Positions 24,600 through 36,900 of a DNA stretch of 64,000 bases are shown here, one piece after another. Source of the stretch: Nitrospirota bacterium (GTDB taxonomy: Bacteria; Nitrospirota; Thermodesulfovibrionia; Thermodesulfovibrionales; UBA9159); contig JAJYIF010000015.1 in assembly GCA_021790195.1 (NCBI GenBank), positions 23,852-87,851 of the forward strand, in the 5' to 3' direction. Made by a program: the position numbers and the translations under genes. A model generated the notes under the pieces. That model ran no database searches. It was not told the origin of the DNA and worked only from the letters and a program-made list of their open reading frames with translations. Positions within the stretch are counted from its first letter, which is position 1. The number at the start of each line of letters is the position of its first letter.

Positions 24600-24921
24600 T
24601 CAAAAAGACATGGCGAACCTCAAGTTCTGAGCCGCACCTGCCCACATTTCATGGATGATAGTATGGGTTGGGCCCTGAACCTTAAAACGGCGGCCGCAAA
24701 GCCGCGGCGGAGAGCGAAAGGGCAGATTTTTGAGTTCCGAGACGATTAACTGGTAAGATATTAACAGTCTCAAAATAATATTTACAGACTTTTGGCTTTC
24801 GACCGTCATGCCCGAGGTCCTTAGTCGAGCATCCATGCTTCTCAACCTGGATTCCCGCCTTCGCGGGAATGACGACTATGAAGTACAGACTATTATGAGA
24901 CAGTTAATAATTGAGAAAGAA
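24600..24921. other. Intergenic region with dispersed repeat
   Basis: No gene is supported here. At 24806-24873 lies a repeat of the type GTCATGCCC...GGATTCCCGCC-TTC-GCGGGAATGAC, whose last part is a short hairpin (ATTCCCGC/GCGGGAAT). A GCGGCCGC/GCCGCGGC-rich dyad is near 24690-24710, and CCGCACCTGCCCACA at 24632-24646 matches the motif at 20059. The frame of the downstream HAD gene runs through the repeat, but that part is not conserved coding sequence. Confidence 0.6.
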
Positions 24922-25590
24922 ATGAAGCTTATTCTTTTTGACATAGACGGCACGCTGATGGATTCAGGCGGCGCGGGGACAAGGTCGATGGACCTTGCCT
25001 TCGCAGAGGTCTTTTCTGTCCCGCGGGCATTTCAGGGGATCAGTATGGCGGGAAAGACGGACATCCAGATCATGAAGGAGGGCCTGATCAGGCACGGGAT
25101 TGATTCGGAGAACGGGAATGTCGGTCTTCTCCGCGACGCCTATATCCGGAGTCTCAGGACAGAGATAGAAAACCCGTTAAAGCGCTTGAAGCCCGGCATA
25201 AGGGAATCGCTCGATATCCTGAAGGAAAAGGACGAGGTCTTCCTCGGTCTTCTCACTGGCAATATAGAGCAGGGCGCAAGGATAAAGCTCGGCTCTTTCG
25301 GCCTTAACCCCTATTTCCCTCTGGGCGCTTTCGGCAATGACAATGAGGACAGGAACAAGCTCCTTCCTGTTGCCGCCGAAAGGTTCAGCCGCCTTTACAA
25401 TAATGAAATCGAATACAGGGACTGTATCGTCATCGGAGACACTCCCCGCGATGTCGAGTGCGCGAAGATCCACGGCGCATACGCAGTCGCAATAGCCACG
25501 GGACCGTATCCGTACGAAGCACTTCTTAAGTGCGGGGCGGACATGGTTTTAAGAAACATCGGCGAAATGGATTATTCTCTTCTTTCGTAA
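24922..25590 (+). CDS. HAD-superfamily phosphatase (phosphoglycolate-phosphatase-like)
   Basis: A 222-residue HAD hydrolase with motif I DIDGTLMDSGGAG, motif II GLLTGN (threonine), motif III lysine in the RIKLGSFGL region, and motif IV IVIGDTPRDVECA. The alpha-helical cap between motifs I and II fits the Gph/PgmB group. It would dephosphorylate a small phosphate ester such as 2-phosphoglycolate. The start at 24922 (MKLILFDIDGT) is chosen because the upstream part of the frame consists of dispersed repeat. Confidence 0.85.
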   Translation: MKLILFDIDGTLMDSGGAGTRSMDLAFAEVFSVPRAFQGISMAGKTDIQIMKEGLIRHGIDSENGNVGLLRDAYIRSLRTEIENPLKRLKPGIRESLDILKEKDEVFLGLLTGNIEQGARIKLGSFGLNPYFPLGAFGNDNEDRNKLLPVAAERFSRLYNNEIEYRDCIVIGDTPRDVECAKIHGAYAVAIATGPYPYEALLKCGADMVLRNIGEMDYSLLS

Positions 25591-25654
25591 TCCAAAACAC
25601 GTTCAAGAAAGTCTGTCCCGCGCCTGCCCATATCGTTAGCGGTCCTCCGGTTAT

Positions 25655-26854
<1,200 letters not shown>

Positions 26855-27031
26855 TCATGATAGCATAGAGGGGAAGAAGCTTGTGCGGCAGCTCATAAAG
26901 CCTGTCAGCCCGATTGAAATTAGGCGGATAAGCGTGCTAATATATTTCGTTTTTTTCTCGTTAACTCAGTTCTCGCGCAGATTTCTTTAGGCAATCCGCA
27001 AGGGTTGCACCTTTTTGCGAAAAGGAGCAAA

Positions 27032-28273
27032 ATGGCCGGGGTCATCCCCTTCAGGGGAATCTTATACAATACCGCGAAGGTGTCGGGAGACGACGTTGCC
27101 GCCCCTCCGTACGACATCATCACGCCCGAGATGAGGGAGGCGCTTTATGCAAAGAGCCCCTACAATATCGTCCGGATAGATTCCGGGAAGGAGCTTGCGG
27201 GCGATAACGAGAAGGAGAACAAATATCTCAGGGCGGCCGCTTATCTCAGGACCTGGCTTTCCGAAAGTATATTGACGAAATCCTCAAAGCCCTGCTTCTA
27301 CGCCTATGAAGTCGCTTATAAGATCGGCGGAGAACCCAGAAGGCTCAGGGGGTTCTTCGGCCTCGTGAGACTCGTGGAGCTCGGCGAGGGTGTATATCCC
27401 CATGAAGAAACCCACTCGAAGCCCAAGGCGGACAGGCTTAGGCTGATGACCTCCTGCGAGGCGAATACAAGCCCGATTTTTTCGCTTTATAACAGCCACG
27501 AGAGGACCGCCTCAAAGGTGGTTGAAAGGGCCGCGGGCTCCGGCCCTTCCATGGAGGCGGAGGACCCCGACGGTTCAATCCACAGACTCTGGCAGATCGA
27601 CAACGACAGCGACATAGCCGCGATCGCGGCTGACCTCTCGGACAAGGCGATCTACATCGCCGACGGCCACCACAGATACGAGACCGCGCTTGAATACCAG
27701 AGGACGCTGAAGGCGAAGGCCGGCTCTTCCACCGGTCAGGAGCCTTTCAACTATGTACTGATGTTCCTGGCCAATATTTCCGACGGCGGCCTGACAATAC
27801 TCCCCGCGCACAGAGCGATAAGGCACACGCAGGAAGACATACTCGACCTTCTTTCGGAACACTTCGACATGAAGACAATGCCGGACGATGGTGATATAAT
27901 TGAGGCTATAAAAGGCAGGCCGCAAACCTTCGGTCTTTATCTCGGCAGGGGAGGAAGGCAGTTCCTCCTGGCATATAGGGGCGTCGGCCTGAAAGATATA
28001 CATCCGGTGATGAAGAACCTGGATGTGACCATACTGCACGAACTGATACTAAAGAATATCCTGAAGGTCTCCGACATCTGTTATGAGATGGACCCGGTCA
28101 GGGCAAAGGGGCTGGTCAGCGGCGGCGGGTTCGACGCCGCCTTCTTCCTGAACCCCACGAAGGTCGAGGACGTCGAGAAGGTGGCCCTCTCCTCTCTGAG
28201 GATGCCGCCGAAGTCGACCTATTTTTATCCCAAGATCATGACCGGGTTCGTAATAAACAGTTTCAGGGGCTGA
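27032..28273 (+). CDS. DUF1015 family protein
   Basis: A 413-residue protein with the DUF1015 pattern: VIPFRGILYN at the start, VAAPPYDIITPEMREAL, FYAYEVAYKIGGEPRRLRGFFGLVRLVELGEGVYPHEET, and the central IYIADGHHRYETALEYQ motif. The family function is not firmly known. ATG at 27032 is preferred over the upstream 27005 because AAAAGGAG lies just ahead of it. It precedes the gap-pgk pair by 61 bp on the same strand. Confidence 0.9.
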   Translation: MAGVIPFRGILYNTAKVSGDDVAAPPYDIITPEMREALYAKSPYNIVRIDSGKELAGDNEKENKYLRAAAYLRTWLSESILTKSSKPCFYAYEVAYKIGGEPRRLRGFFGLVRLVELGEGVYPHEETHSKPKADRLRLMTSCEANTSPIFSLYNSHERTASKVVERAAGSGPSMEAEDPDGSIHRLWQIDNDSDIAAIAADLSDKAIYIADGHHRYETALEYQRTLKAKAGSSTGQEPFNYVLMFLANISDGGLTILPAHRAIRHTQEDILDLLSEHFDMKTMPDDGDIIEAIKGRPQTFGLYLGRGGRQFLLAYRGVGLKDIHPVMKNLDVTILHELILKNILKVSDICYEMDPVRAKGLVSGGGFDAAFFLNPTKVEDVEKVALSSLRMPPKSTYFYPKIMTGFVINSFRG

Positions 28274-28298
28274 AAGGGCGAAGCAATACGCGGCTTGA

Positions 28299-29333
<1,035 letters not shown>

Positions 29334-29345
29334 GGTGACCAGGCC

Positions 29346-30578
29346 ATGATCAGGAAGAATGGGAACCCCGCTCCCGTGAGCGACATACTGAACAAGCTTA
29401 CCATAGAGGACCTCGACATAAAGGGCAAGAGGGTCTTCATCAGGGTCGATTTCAACGTGCCCCTCGACGAGAACCTCAAGATCACGGATGACCGCAGGAT
29501 ACGCTCTGCGCTTCCGACGATCAACTACGCCATCGACGAAGGCGCGAAGGTCGTCCTCGCCTCGCACCTCGGCAGGCCTAAGGGAAAGGTGAGTCCGAGG
29601 GCGAGCCTTGCCCCAGTGGCCAAGAGGCTGCAGAGGCTGCTCGATAAAGACGTGATCTTTACCGAGGACTGCGTGGGGCAGCAGGTCGAAAACGTCGTGT
29701 CGAAAATGAAGAACGGAGACGTGCTCCTTCTCGAAAACCTCAGGTTCCATCCGGGCGAGGAGAAGAACGACGAGGAATTTGCAAAGTCGCTTTCTAAGCT
29801 TGCGGACTATTATGTGAACGACGCCTTCGGGGCGGCGCACCGTGCGCATGCCTCCATCGTAGGCATCCCGAAGCTTATCCCCTCCGCCGCCGGCTTCCTC
29901 CTGAAGAAGGAGATAGAATACCTCAAGGGCGTTGTGATGAACCCGGTGAGGCCGTTCGTGGCGATACTCGGGGGGGCAAAGGTCTCCGGCAAGATAGGCG
30001 TTCTCGAAAACCTTGTGGACAAGGTGGACAAGGTCGTCGTAGGAGGCGGGATGGCCTTCACCTTCATAAAGGCGATGGGATACGAGATCGGCAACTCCCT
30101 GGTGGAGGCCGAGATGCTGGACTTCGCCAACAGCCTGAGGGAGAAGCTCATAAAGAACAATGTGAAGTTTTATCTTCCGGTGGACTGCGTGATCGCCCAG
30201 AGCATGGAGCCGGGCGTCGAGACCAAGATAGTGACGACCCAGGAGATACCGAGGGGATGGCTTGCGCTGGACATAGGGCCTGCCTCGGTGAAGCTCTTCT
30301 CCGAGGCGATCCAGGACGCCAAGACCGTCATATGGAACGGGCCGATGGGGGTCTTTGAGCTCGATGCGTTTTCGCGCGGCACCTTTGCTATCGCGCACTC
30401 GGTGGCGGACGCCTATGCCCTGACGATCGCAGGAGGCGGAGACACCGACCTTGCGGTGCACAAGGCTGGGGTCTCGGACTCCATTTCTTTCATATCTACC
30501 GGAGGCGGCGCGTCGCTCCAGCTGCTCGAGGGCAAGGAGCTCCCCGGCATAGCCGCGCTCTCCGACAAAAAAGAGTAA
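29346..30578 (+). CDS. pgk: Phosphoglycerate kinase
   Basis: A 410-residue kinase that transfers phosphate between 1,3-bisphosphoglycerate and ADP. The substrate-binding blocks [10 protein letters not shown] and [10 protein letters not shown] and the nucleotide-binding end GGGDTDLAV and [13 protein letters not shown] are visible. The first about 18 residues before [13 protein letters not shown] are longer than usual; a GTG at codon 11 is an alternative start. It is co-transcribed with gap and converges on speD with a 6-bp gap. Confidence 0.97.
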   Translation: MIRKNGNPAPVSDILNKLTIEDLDIKGKRVFIRVDFNVPLDENLKITDDRRIRSALPTINYAIDEGAKVVLASHLGRPKGKVSPRASLAPVAKRLQRLLDKDVIFTEDCVGQQVENVVSKMKNGDVLLLENLRFHPGEEKNDEEFAKSLSKLADYYVNDAFGAAHRAHASIVGIPKLIPSAAGFLLKKEIEYLKGVVMNPVRPFVAILGGAKVSGKIGVLENLVDKVDKVVVGGGMAFTFIKAMGYEIGNSLVEAEMLDFANSLREKLIKNNVKFYLPVDCVIAQSMEPGVETKIVTTQEIPRGWLALDIGPASVKLFSEAIQDAKTVIWNGPMGVFELDAFSRGTFAIAHSVADAYALTIAGGGDTDLAVHKAGVSDSISFISTGGGASLQLLEGKELPGIAALSDKKE

Positions 30579-30584
30579 TAGCCT

Positions 30585-30992
30585 CTAAACGACCGGTTCC
30601 AGCACAGAGGGGGAGACCTTGTGCGGAAGCTTCACGTTTTCGTGCGAGAGGATCCCTCTCTTCATTTCCACCATCGACGGACTCTTGCTTTCGAAGCGCT
30701 CAATGATCGATGCAGCGGCCACCTCGGGCTTGATAACATCGCCACAGGTGAAGATGTCGACAGCGGCGTAATTGTATTCGGGCCATGTGTGGATCGAAAG
30801 ATGAGACTCTGCGATCACTACCATGCCGCTGATGCCGAAGGGATTAAATTCATGGAAGGATATATCGATGATTGTGGCCTTTGCTTCCTTAGCTGCGGAT
30901 ACCAATGCGTCTCTGACGTTCTCAAGACTCCTCAGGATTGCGGGGTTGCAGTCCCTTAATTCCACCAAAAGATGGGTCCCTAAAGCATACAA
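30585..30992 (-). CDS. speD: S-adenosylmethionine decarboxylase proenzyme (prokaryotic, pyruvoyl)
   Basis: This 135-residue proenzyme cleaves itself to make the pyruvoyl group for decarboxylating SAM in spermidine synthesis. The cleavage site is E62-S63 within ESHLSIHTWPE, with H68 and C83 (FTCGD), exactly the residues known in the Thermotoga maritima enzyme. The frame is open to 31010, but a TTG at 30992 is chosen: AGGAGG (complement of 31001-31006) lies 8 bases upstream, and the protein then begins MYALGTHLLVELRDC as usual for the family. Confidence 0.95.
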   Translation of the reverse strand: MYALGTHLLVELRDCNPAILRSLENVRDALVSAAKEAKATIIDISFHEFNPFGISGMVVIAESHLSIHTWPEYNYAAVDIFTCGDVIKPEVAAASIIERFESKSPSMVEMKRGILSHENVKLPHKVSPSVLEPVV

Positions 30993-31096
30993 TTCCCTAC
31001 CCTCCTTCAATGAAACGTTAGGAGCGAATCACTCCTTGTTGAATAGGAATAATATAGCAAATTGACCGGGTTTGTCAAGAAAATTTTTGCAAGTTC

Positions 31097-31105
31097 TGTT
31101 ATAAT
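31097..31105 (+). promoter_or_regulatory. Extended -10 promoter for the tRNA
   Basis: TGTTATAAT (TG at 31097-31098, TATAAT at 31100-31105) is an extended -10 element 15 bp upstream of the tRNA 5' end. No good -35 box is at 17 bp. Confidence 0.6.
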
Positions 31106-31120
31106 TTCATGTCCGGCAGA

Positions 31121-31197
31121 GGCGGTGTAGCTCAGTCGGTTAGAGCATGCGGCTCATATCCGCAGTGTCCGGGGTTCGATTCCCTGCACCGCCACCA
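31121..31197 (+). tRNA. tRNA-Met (CAT), elongator type
   Basis: A complete cloverleaf: acceptor GGCGGTG/CACCGCC (31121-31127 and 31187-31193), D-arm GCTC...GAGC, anticodon stem TGCGG/CCGCA with loop CTCATAT (anticodon CAT), T-arm CGGGG-TTCGATT-CCCTG, discriminator A and encoded CCA. A G1-C72 pair argues against initiator tRNA. A CAT anticodon could also be an isoleucine tRNA modified with lysidine; the sequence looks more like elongator Met. Confidence 0.95.
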
Positions 31198-31593
31198 ATT
31201 CTGTGTGCGGCAGCGTTTACGTATAGCACCGATTTATCTACACTGATGCAAATTTGAGACAGTTACACTTTCTGGTACTAACATGCCGTCCTTGGTCGGA
31301 AGGCATGACGAGATGTACATCCAGTACATCTCCGAAGTGAGTGATAGAGAAAATTGCGGCTTTGTCTCGGTATTTCTCGCCTGATAGCCCTTTCCATCTT
31401 GCGGACTATAAACGGAATTCCACTCTGTCTATCAATCTTCATCGTCACAGAACAACTTGGCCGTTGAAGATCGTCCCATTTAGCTTGTCACCCAAAAATA
31501 CCCATATCTGGGTATTGACTGTGAAGCGACACGTGGGTATTATGAAAACCGATTATTGCCGATAGGCATTATCGTATCGTACGGGGAGGAGCG
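31198..31593. promoter_or_regulatory. Structured intergenic region with dyads upstream of REC-AraC gene
   Basis: About 396 bp without a gene. Three structures stand out: CATGCC/GGCATG (31282-31307, with extra pairing TCC/GGA inside), the perfect GAGATGTAC/GTACATCTC inverted repeat (31310-31332), and ATACCCA-TATC-TGGGTAT (31498-31515) with another TGGGTAT half site at 31534-31540. The last pair lies about 55-95 bp before the regulator start and may be its operator. Roles are inferred. Confidence 0.5.
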
Positions 31594-32328
31594 ATGGAGA
31601 AGAAATCAGTTCTTCTTGTGGAAGATGATGCGCCGGTGAGGGAGATGATAAAAGACGCCCTCGAGACGAAATACTTTGTATTGCCGGCAGAAGGATTTTC
31701 CGAGGCAATCAAACAGAGCAGCAACCGCATTGATCTTGCCCTTATCGACTATAACTTGCCTGACGGGGACGGACTCGAATTATCCAAGACAATCAAGAAA
31801 GACAGGCCGGTGCTGCCGATAATAATAATGACGGGCTATGGCAGCGAGGACCTTGCGATAAACGCAATCTGGACGGGAGTAACGGGCTACATCAAAAAGC
31901 CTTTCAGGCTCTCTCACCTTATGCTGTGTTTGTCGGAGATATTTGGAGAGCAAAAACGGCAGATAAAGACGGAGTTCGCAAGCCCGGAGAACAGAAAGGA
32001 CTTCCTGATGGATGGCGTGGCAGAGCATATCAACAACAGGTATTCGGAGAGACTGACACTCGATAACCTCGCACGCATGGCGCACATGAACAAATCTCAC
32101 TTCTGCCGCGAATATAAGAAGAGACATGGAATGACCTGCATGTCGTATATCGGCAAAGTCAGAGCGGAGAAAGGGGCCGCATTGCTCAGGACTTCCGACC
32201 TAAAGGTGTCGGACATAGTCCGTTGTGTGGGATTCGGATGCATTCGTTATTTCAACCTTGTCTTCAGAAAAGTCTACAAAATGACACCTGCCGAATACCG
32301 GAAATCCTGCCTCAAAAGTAAGAAGTGA
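31594..32328 (+). CDS. Response regulator with AraC-type output domain
   Basis: The 244-residue protein has a receiver domain (acid pair D11-D12, phospho-acceptor D52 in IDYNLPDGDG, a TGYG threonine and the YIKKPFR lysine) and a C-terminal AraC double HTH (LTLDNLARMAHMNKSHFCREYKKRHGMTCMSYI, then VSDIVRCVGFGCIRYFNLVFRKVYKMTPAEYRK). It is a transcription factor controlled by phosphorylation; no kinase gene is next to it. It lies 252 bp upstream of the dacB gene on the same strand, and AraC-like direct repeats lie in between, so control of the surface-protein cluster is likely but unproven. Confidence 0.92.
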   Translation: MEKKSVLLVEDDAPVREMIKDALETKYFVLPAEGFSEAIKQSSNRIDLALIDYNLPDGDGLELSKTIKKDRPVLPIIIMTGYGSEDLAINAIWTGVTGYIKKPFRLSHLMLCLSEIFGEQKRQIKTEFASPENRKDFLMDGVAEHINNRYSERLTLDNLARMAHMNKSHFCREYKKRHGMTCMSYIGKVRAEKGAALLRTSDLKVSDIVRCVGFGCIRYFNLVFRKVYKMTPAEYRKSCLKSKK

Positions 32329-32428
32329 CCTGAGGAATGAGCTGACTTTCTTGCCGGGGAATAGAGCAGATAAAACGGGAAAATAAGATACACTGATAGG
32401 TTTATTTAAAGAAACAATCGCTTTTTGT

Positions 32429-32461
32429 GCAATATAGGTCTACATAAAAGCAATATAGGTC
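32429..32461 (+). promoter_or_regulatory. Direct repeats GCAATATAGGTC spaced 21 bp (AraC-type site)
   Basis: The 12-mer GCAATATAGGTC occurs at 32429-32440 and 32450-32461, a 21-bp period, two helical turns, as in araI1-I2 and other AraC-family sites. It lies about 120-150 bp upstream of the dacB start and downstream of the REC-AraC gene. The rest of the gap 32329-32580 holds no gene; a CAGGAGGGG ribosome site is at 32562-32570. Confidence 0.65.
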
Positions 32462-32580
32462 CATAGAGGTATAGACAATAATTTTGGGTTTGATTAACAT
32501 TTCTTAATCGCAGGGGAAAGTAACATCAACCGTTTTTAAAAAAGACGAAACTTTAGACCTTCAGGAGGGGCGTCAGTAAA

Positions 32581-33969
32581 ATGCGTGGAAGGTTGCCCTC
32601 AGGTATTTATATCTTATTAGCCTTGTTCTTACTGCGACCCTTTGTCGCCCAAGCAGGATCAGTCGATACGACGCTTTCAGTAAACAGAATCCTTTTTGAA
32701 GATTTCCTGAAATCACCGCTTCCGTCCAATGCAAAATGGTCCTTTTCAGCTGTCGACATCAACACGAGAAAGCAGATTATGAATGCAGGCAACTCGGTTG
32801 ATGTCCCCCTGATACCCGGCTCCCTCGAAAAACTCCTTATCATAGCCGCCGCAATGGACCTTAACAGCGAAGAAAAGATATCAATGGACACGATAATCGC
32901 CCATGACGGGACAATTTCCAACGGCAAGCTCAGGGGCAATCTTTATATTAAAGGTTCAGGCAACGCCTTCCTTTCCGAAAAGGACTTGGAGATGGCTGTA
33001 GAAGAAATCCGTTCCAAAGGGATAAAAGAGATCGCCGGGGACATGGTTGACGATGACTCGCTCTTTGAAACAACAGGATGGAAGCATGATTATCAAGGCC
33101 CAGCATATTCTTTGCCGGGAGCCCTTGGACTTGACCTTCATACCGTTTCAGTAACGGTGCTTGGCAGACCGCCGAACAACGTCCGGATAGAGCCTTCCAA
33201 CGAAGCGGTCAAAGTCATTTTCACTAATGACGGAGTGCCCTCCATACGCCAGATCGACGACCTCACCTATGAGGTGAGAGGGAGGCTGTCCGATTCGACC
33301 GTCATAAGAAAACGGTTCCCCCTCAAAGACCCTTCCGCATATGCCGCCTTGACGCTTAAGACCCTCCTAAAGAAAAAAGGCATCAGCTTCGAAGGAAAAA
33401 TATTAAGAGGGAAGACCCCCGCCGAAGCGGAAGATATCCTCACCATAAAATCAGAAGCCCTTCCAGAAATCGCCAGGGACACAAACAGAAACAGCCTCAA
33501 CGTAGTTGCCGACAATCTCCTTCTCTTAATCGGAGCGAAAAGATTCGGCGCCCCCGGCACAACAGAAAAGGGCCTCATGGCCGTCAGAGAGTTCTTAAGG
33601 AACATAGGACTCTCCTCAAAAGATATAGTCCTCGAAGACGGCAGCGGGCTCTCTCATGAAGACCGCATTACATCCGGGTGGATGGCCGTCTTCCTGGAAG
33701 CTATCTCAAAGAAACCCTGGTTCAATGCTTTTTATGAGAGCCTTCCCAGAGCCGGCATAGACGGGACCCTCAAAGACATCAGCTACAAGAACGAACATAT
33801 CAGGGCAAAAACCGGACAGTTGAGAGACGCCTCGTGCATCGCCGGATACCTGGAAAGAGAAGACAAGAGCAAGATAGCCTTCTCTTATATGGTAAACGTG
33901 CCCGGAGCCGATCTCCTTCATAAAGACATAGGCCCCCTCCTGGAAAGATTATACGGTGAGAGATTATGA
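32581..33969 (+). CDS. dacB: D-alanyl-D-alanine carboxypeptidase/endopeptidase, PBP4 class
   Basis: This 462-residue exported serine peptidase removes terminal D-Ala or opens cross-links in peptidoglycan. A signal peptide ends near AQAGS. The three active-site motifs are visible: SxxK S81-L-E-K84, SxN S305-L-N307 and KTG K410-T-G412. Domain order (core, long inserted domains, core) is that of PBP4/S13 peptidases. It is the first gene of the long surface-protein block and overlaps the next gene by 4 bp (ATGA), so the two are translationally coupled; this suggests cell-wall remodelling tied to export of the surface proteins. Confidence 0.93.
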   Translation: MRGRLPSGIYILLALFLLRPFVAQAGSVDTTLSVNRILFEDFLKSPLPSNAKWSFSAVDINTRKQIMNAGNSVDVPLIPGSLEKLLIIAAAMDLNSEEKISMDTIIAHDGTISNGKLRGNLYIKGSGNAFLSEKDLEMAVEEIRSKGIKEIAGDMVDDDSLFETTGWKHDYQGPAYSLPGALGLDLHTVSVTVLGRPPNNVRIEPSNEAVKVIFTNDGVPSIRQIDDLTYEVRGRLSDSTVIRKRFPLKDPSAYAALTLKTLLKKKGISFEGKILRGKTPAEAEDILTIKSEALPEIARDTNRNSLNVVADNLLLLIGAKRFGAPGTTEKGLMAVREFLRNIGLSSKDIVLEDGSGLSHEDRITSGWMAVFLEAISKKPWFNAFYESLPRAGIDGTLKDISYKNEHIRAKTGQLRDASCIAGYLEREDKSKIAFSYMVNVPGADLLHKDIGPLLERLYGERL

Positions 33970-36900
33970 AGCTTAAGGTTTGGAGCTCTCTATTTATTCT
34001 CATGCTCCTGCTTGCGCCTTCCATTTCATGGGCGGTCTGCTCCACAGTAAGCATCCAGATACCTCAACAGCTCACCCTCGAAAGAATAGCCTTTGACGCC
34101 AAGATGGTCATTACAAACAACGTCCCGGACAAGGACCTCACAAACATACGTGTGGATTTAAACATAAAGGACACTGACGGCAACGACAAGAGCGGCCTCT
34201 TTTATACGAGAGTTGTCTCGGCAACCAATGTTGGCGCGGTGGACGGCACAGGCACGGTGGCGGCGGCAACCACGGGAGAGATACACTGGCTCATCATACC
34301 CTCACCGGGCGCAGGCGGCAGCGATCCGGCCGGAGTCCTTTACTGGGTGGGCGCAACACTGACCTACACAGTCGGCGGGAATAACGAGACAGTCTCCGTT
34401 AATCCCGACAAGATAACCGTGGAGCCGCAGGCCCAGCTGATACTGGATTATTTCATGCCTTATGAGGTCATCGGCGATAACCCGTTCACCTCCCAGGTGG
34501 AGCCTCCCCAGCCTTTTCCCCTTGCCGTCAGGGTGGCGAATGTTGGATACGGGACCGCGAACAAACTGAAGATAGACTCGGCCCAGCCGAAGATAGTGGA
34601 TAACAAGCAGGGCCTCCTGGTGGATTTCAGGCTCCTCGGCGCCTCTGTGAACGACAGCGCGGTGTCCCCCTCCCTCACTGTCGATATCGGGACTCTTGCG
34701 AGCAGCCAGATCGCAACCGCTTACTGGGAGATGATATCTACCTTAAGCGGGCACTTCATCGGCTTCGACGTGACATTTTCTCACGCCTCGGACCTGGGAG
34801 GAGAGCTCACTTCAATCATAAAACAGACAAACGCCTATTATCTCGTGCACAGGGTCAGAGTGAATCTTCCGGGCAGGGACAACCGCCTCGATTTCCTTGC
34901 AGACACTGTTAATAGTCCCGATCACCTTCCGAACAAGATATTCGAATCAGAAATCCCAAACGGCTCGACCAACATAGACGACTCCGTATCTCCGGTTACG
35001 GTTGTGGCGGTGACGTCGGCCCCGAGCCCTCCGACTCCGCAGCAGCCGAATGTGACCATGCAGGTTGCCACGGGGGACAGCGGCTGGGTGTATGCGAGGC
35101 TCCCTGATCCGGCCATGGGGTTGCTGAAGCTGCAGGATGTCGTAAGGTCCGACGGAGTGCATCTCGATCCTAACAACTTCTGGATAGCTGAGGGCTTCGA
35201 TAGCAATTACCAGCAGACGTTTACGCTTAACCTCCTCGATTACAGGATGGACGGAAGCGCTCCCGGGACTTATACGCTCGTATATGCGCAGCCGGTGCAG
35301 GACACCATCCCCCCGGTCACGACCCTTGTTTATAACGGACCGTATGAGGGGACGAACCCCGTTTACATCACCCCGGACACGAAGATAATCTTCACCGCCA
35401 CCGACAACCCCGGCGGAAGCGGGGTGGCGAGTGTGCTGAAGAAGCTCGTAGGAGCGGACACTGACTTTGTACCAGCATTTCCGATGAGCATCACCAATCC
35501 CGGCAATGCAGAGCTCGATTATTACAGCATCGACAGGGCCGGCAACAAGGAAGTTGTCAGGACAACCTATTTTTATGTGGTCAGCGCAGCCCCTAATATC
35601 GTATCGTTTCAGGCCGTGCCCGCCACATTCACTCCCCGCGCCCCTGCCGGCGTGGCCGCAACCAGAAGCATGAACTTTACGATGACCGCGACGAGCGATA
35701 TCAGCAATCTTCAGTCGACTATAGACATTGCGACCGGCGCCACTTTCGCCGAGGCCAACATCGTGAAGACTATACAGACGGCCGTTGTTTCGGGAGTTCA
35801 GGCGAGTGTCTCCTGGGACGGCAAAGATAAGAATGGAGTGCTTGTTCCCGCGGGTGTGTATACCGCAAGGCTGAGGGTGACGGACGGCCTGGACGGGGGC
35901 GCCACAAGCCATACGTCTTCCTCTGATGTGACTGTCACCGTATCGGACTGGTTTAAGGGAAACGCCCTCGACCCCAATTTATCCGCGGCGCAGATGTATC
36001 CGAAGGTCTCCGGAACCAAAGTAGTCTGGCAGGACCAGAGGAACGGCAACTGGAACATCTATCTTAAAGACGTAACGGGCGGCAGCTCGACCGCGATAAC
36101 CAACACCGCGTCAGACCATATGCGGCCTTCCATAAGCGGCAATATCATTGTCTGGCAGGACAACCGAAACGGCGACTGGGACATCTACGGCTACGATCTA
36201 TCGAAAGGACAGGAGTTCGTTATCTGTAATGATCCGGGCAACCAAGAAATGCCGGTCATATCCGGAGACTGGGTCGCATGGCAGGACGACAGAGCCGGGA
36301 ACTGGGACATCTATGCCTACAATCTCTCTACCCAAGAAAAGATACAGGTCACAAACCATGAAAGGGACCAGATGCATCCCGCCATATCCGGAAACACCCT
36401 CGTATGGGAGGATTACAGGAACGGTCTGGGCGATGTATACGAATATGATCTGATTTCAAGGATAGAGACGCGGTATACCTTCGGCATCTATAACAAGACA
36501 TTCCCGGCGATCTCGGGCAACACCATAGCATGGACGGACCAGAGGAACAACCAAAGAGATATTTATTTCTCGACCCCGTCCACAAGCGAGATGAGGGTTA
36601 CCTACGGCACGGGAGACCATTCGCAGTCCGCCGTTTCAAATAACATAATCGTGTATACGGACTACGAGACCGGCGCTAATGCTCCGAACCTCGCCTTTTA
36701 CGATATAACCACAGGAGCGGGTGAAAAGCTTACAACGGATACATCAGGACACGAAGCTCCCGCATTAGATGCGGGGGTATTAGCGTGGCAGGACAACAGG
36801 GACGGCGTCTTCCAGATATACTGGGCGAACTTCAACATAGAGGAGCTCCCCATTCAGGCTGTGATCAAGCCGGGCTTCAACCTCGTGGCGGTCGGAGACA

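Noticed and set aside
24808..24921. Upstream extension of the HAD gene
   Set aside because: The added 38 residues are encoded by a dispersed hairpin repeat and precede the conserved DIDGT start; ATG at 24922 fits the family.
34947..35912. 321-codon minus-strand frame opposite the propeller gene
   Set aside because: Low-complexity Gly/Arg/His composition; the plus strand has the signal peptide and repeat domains.
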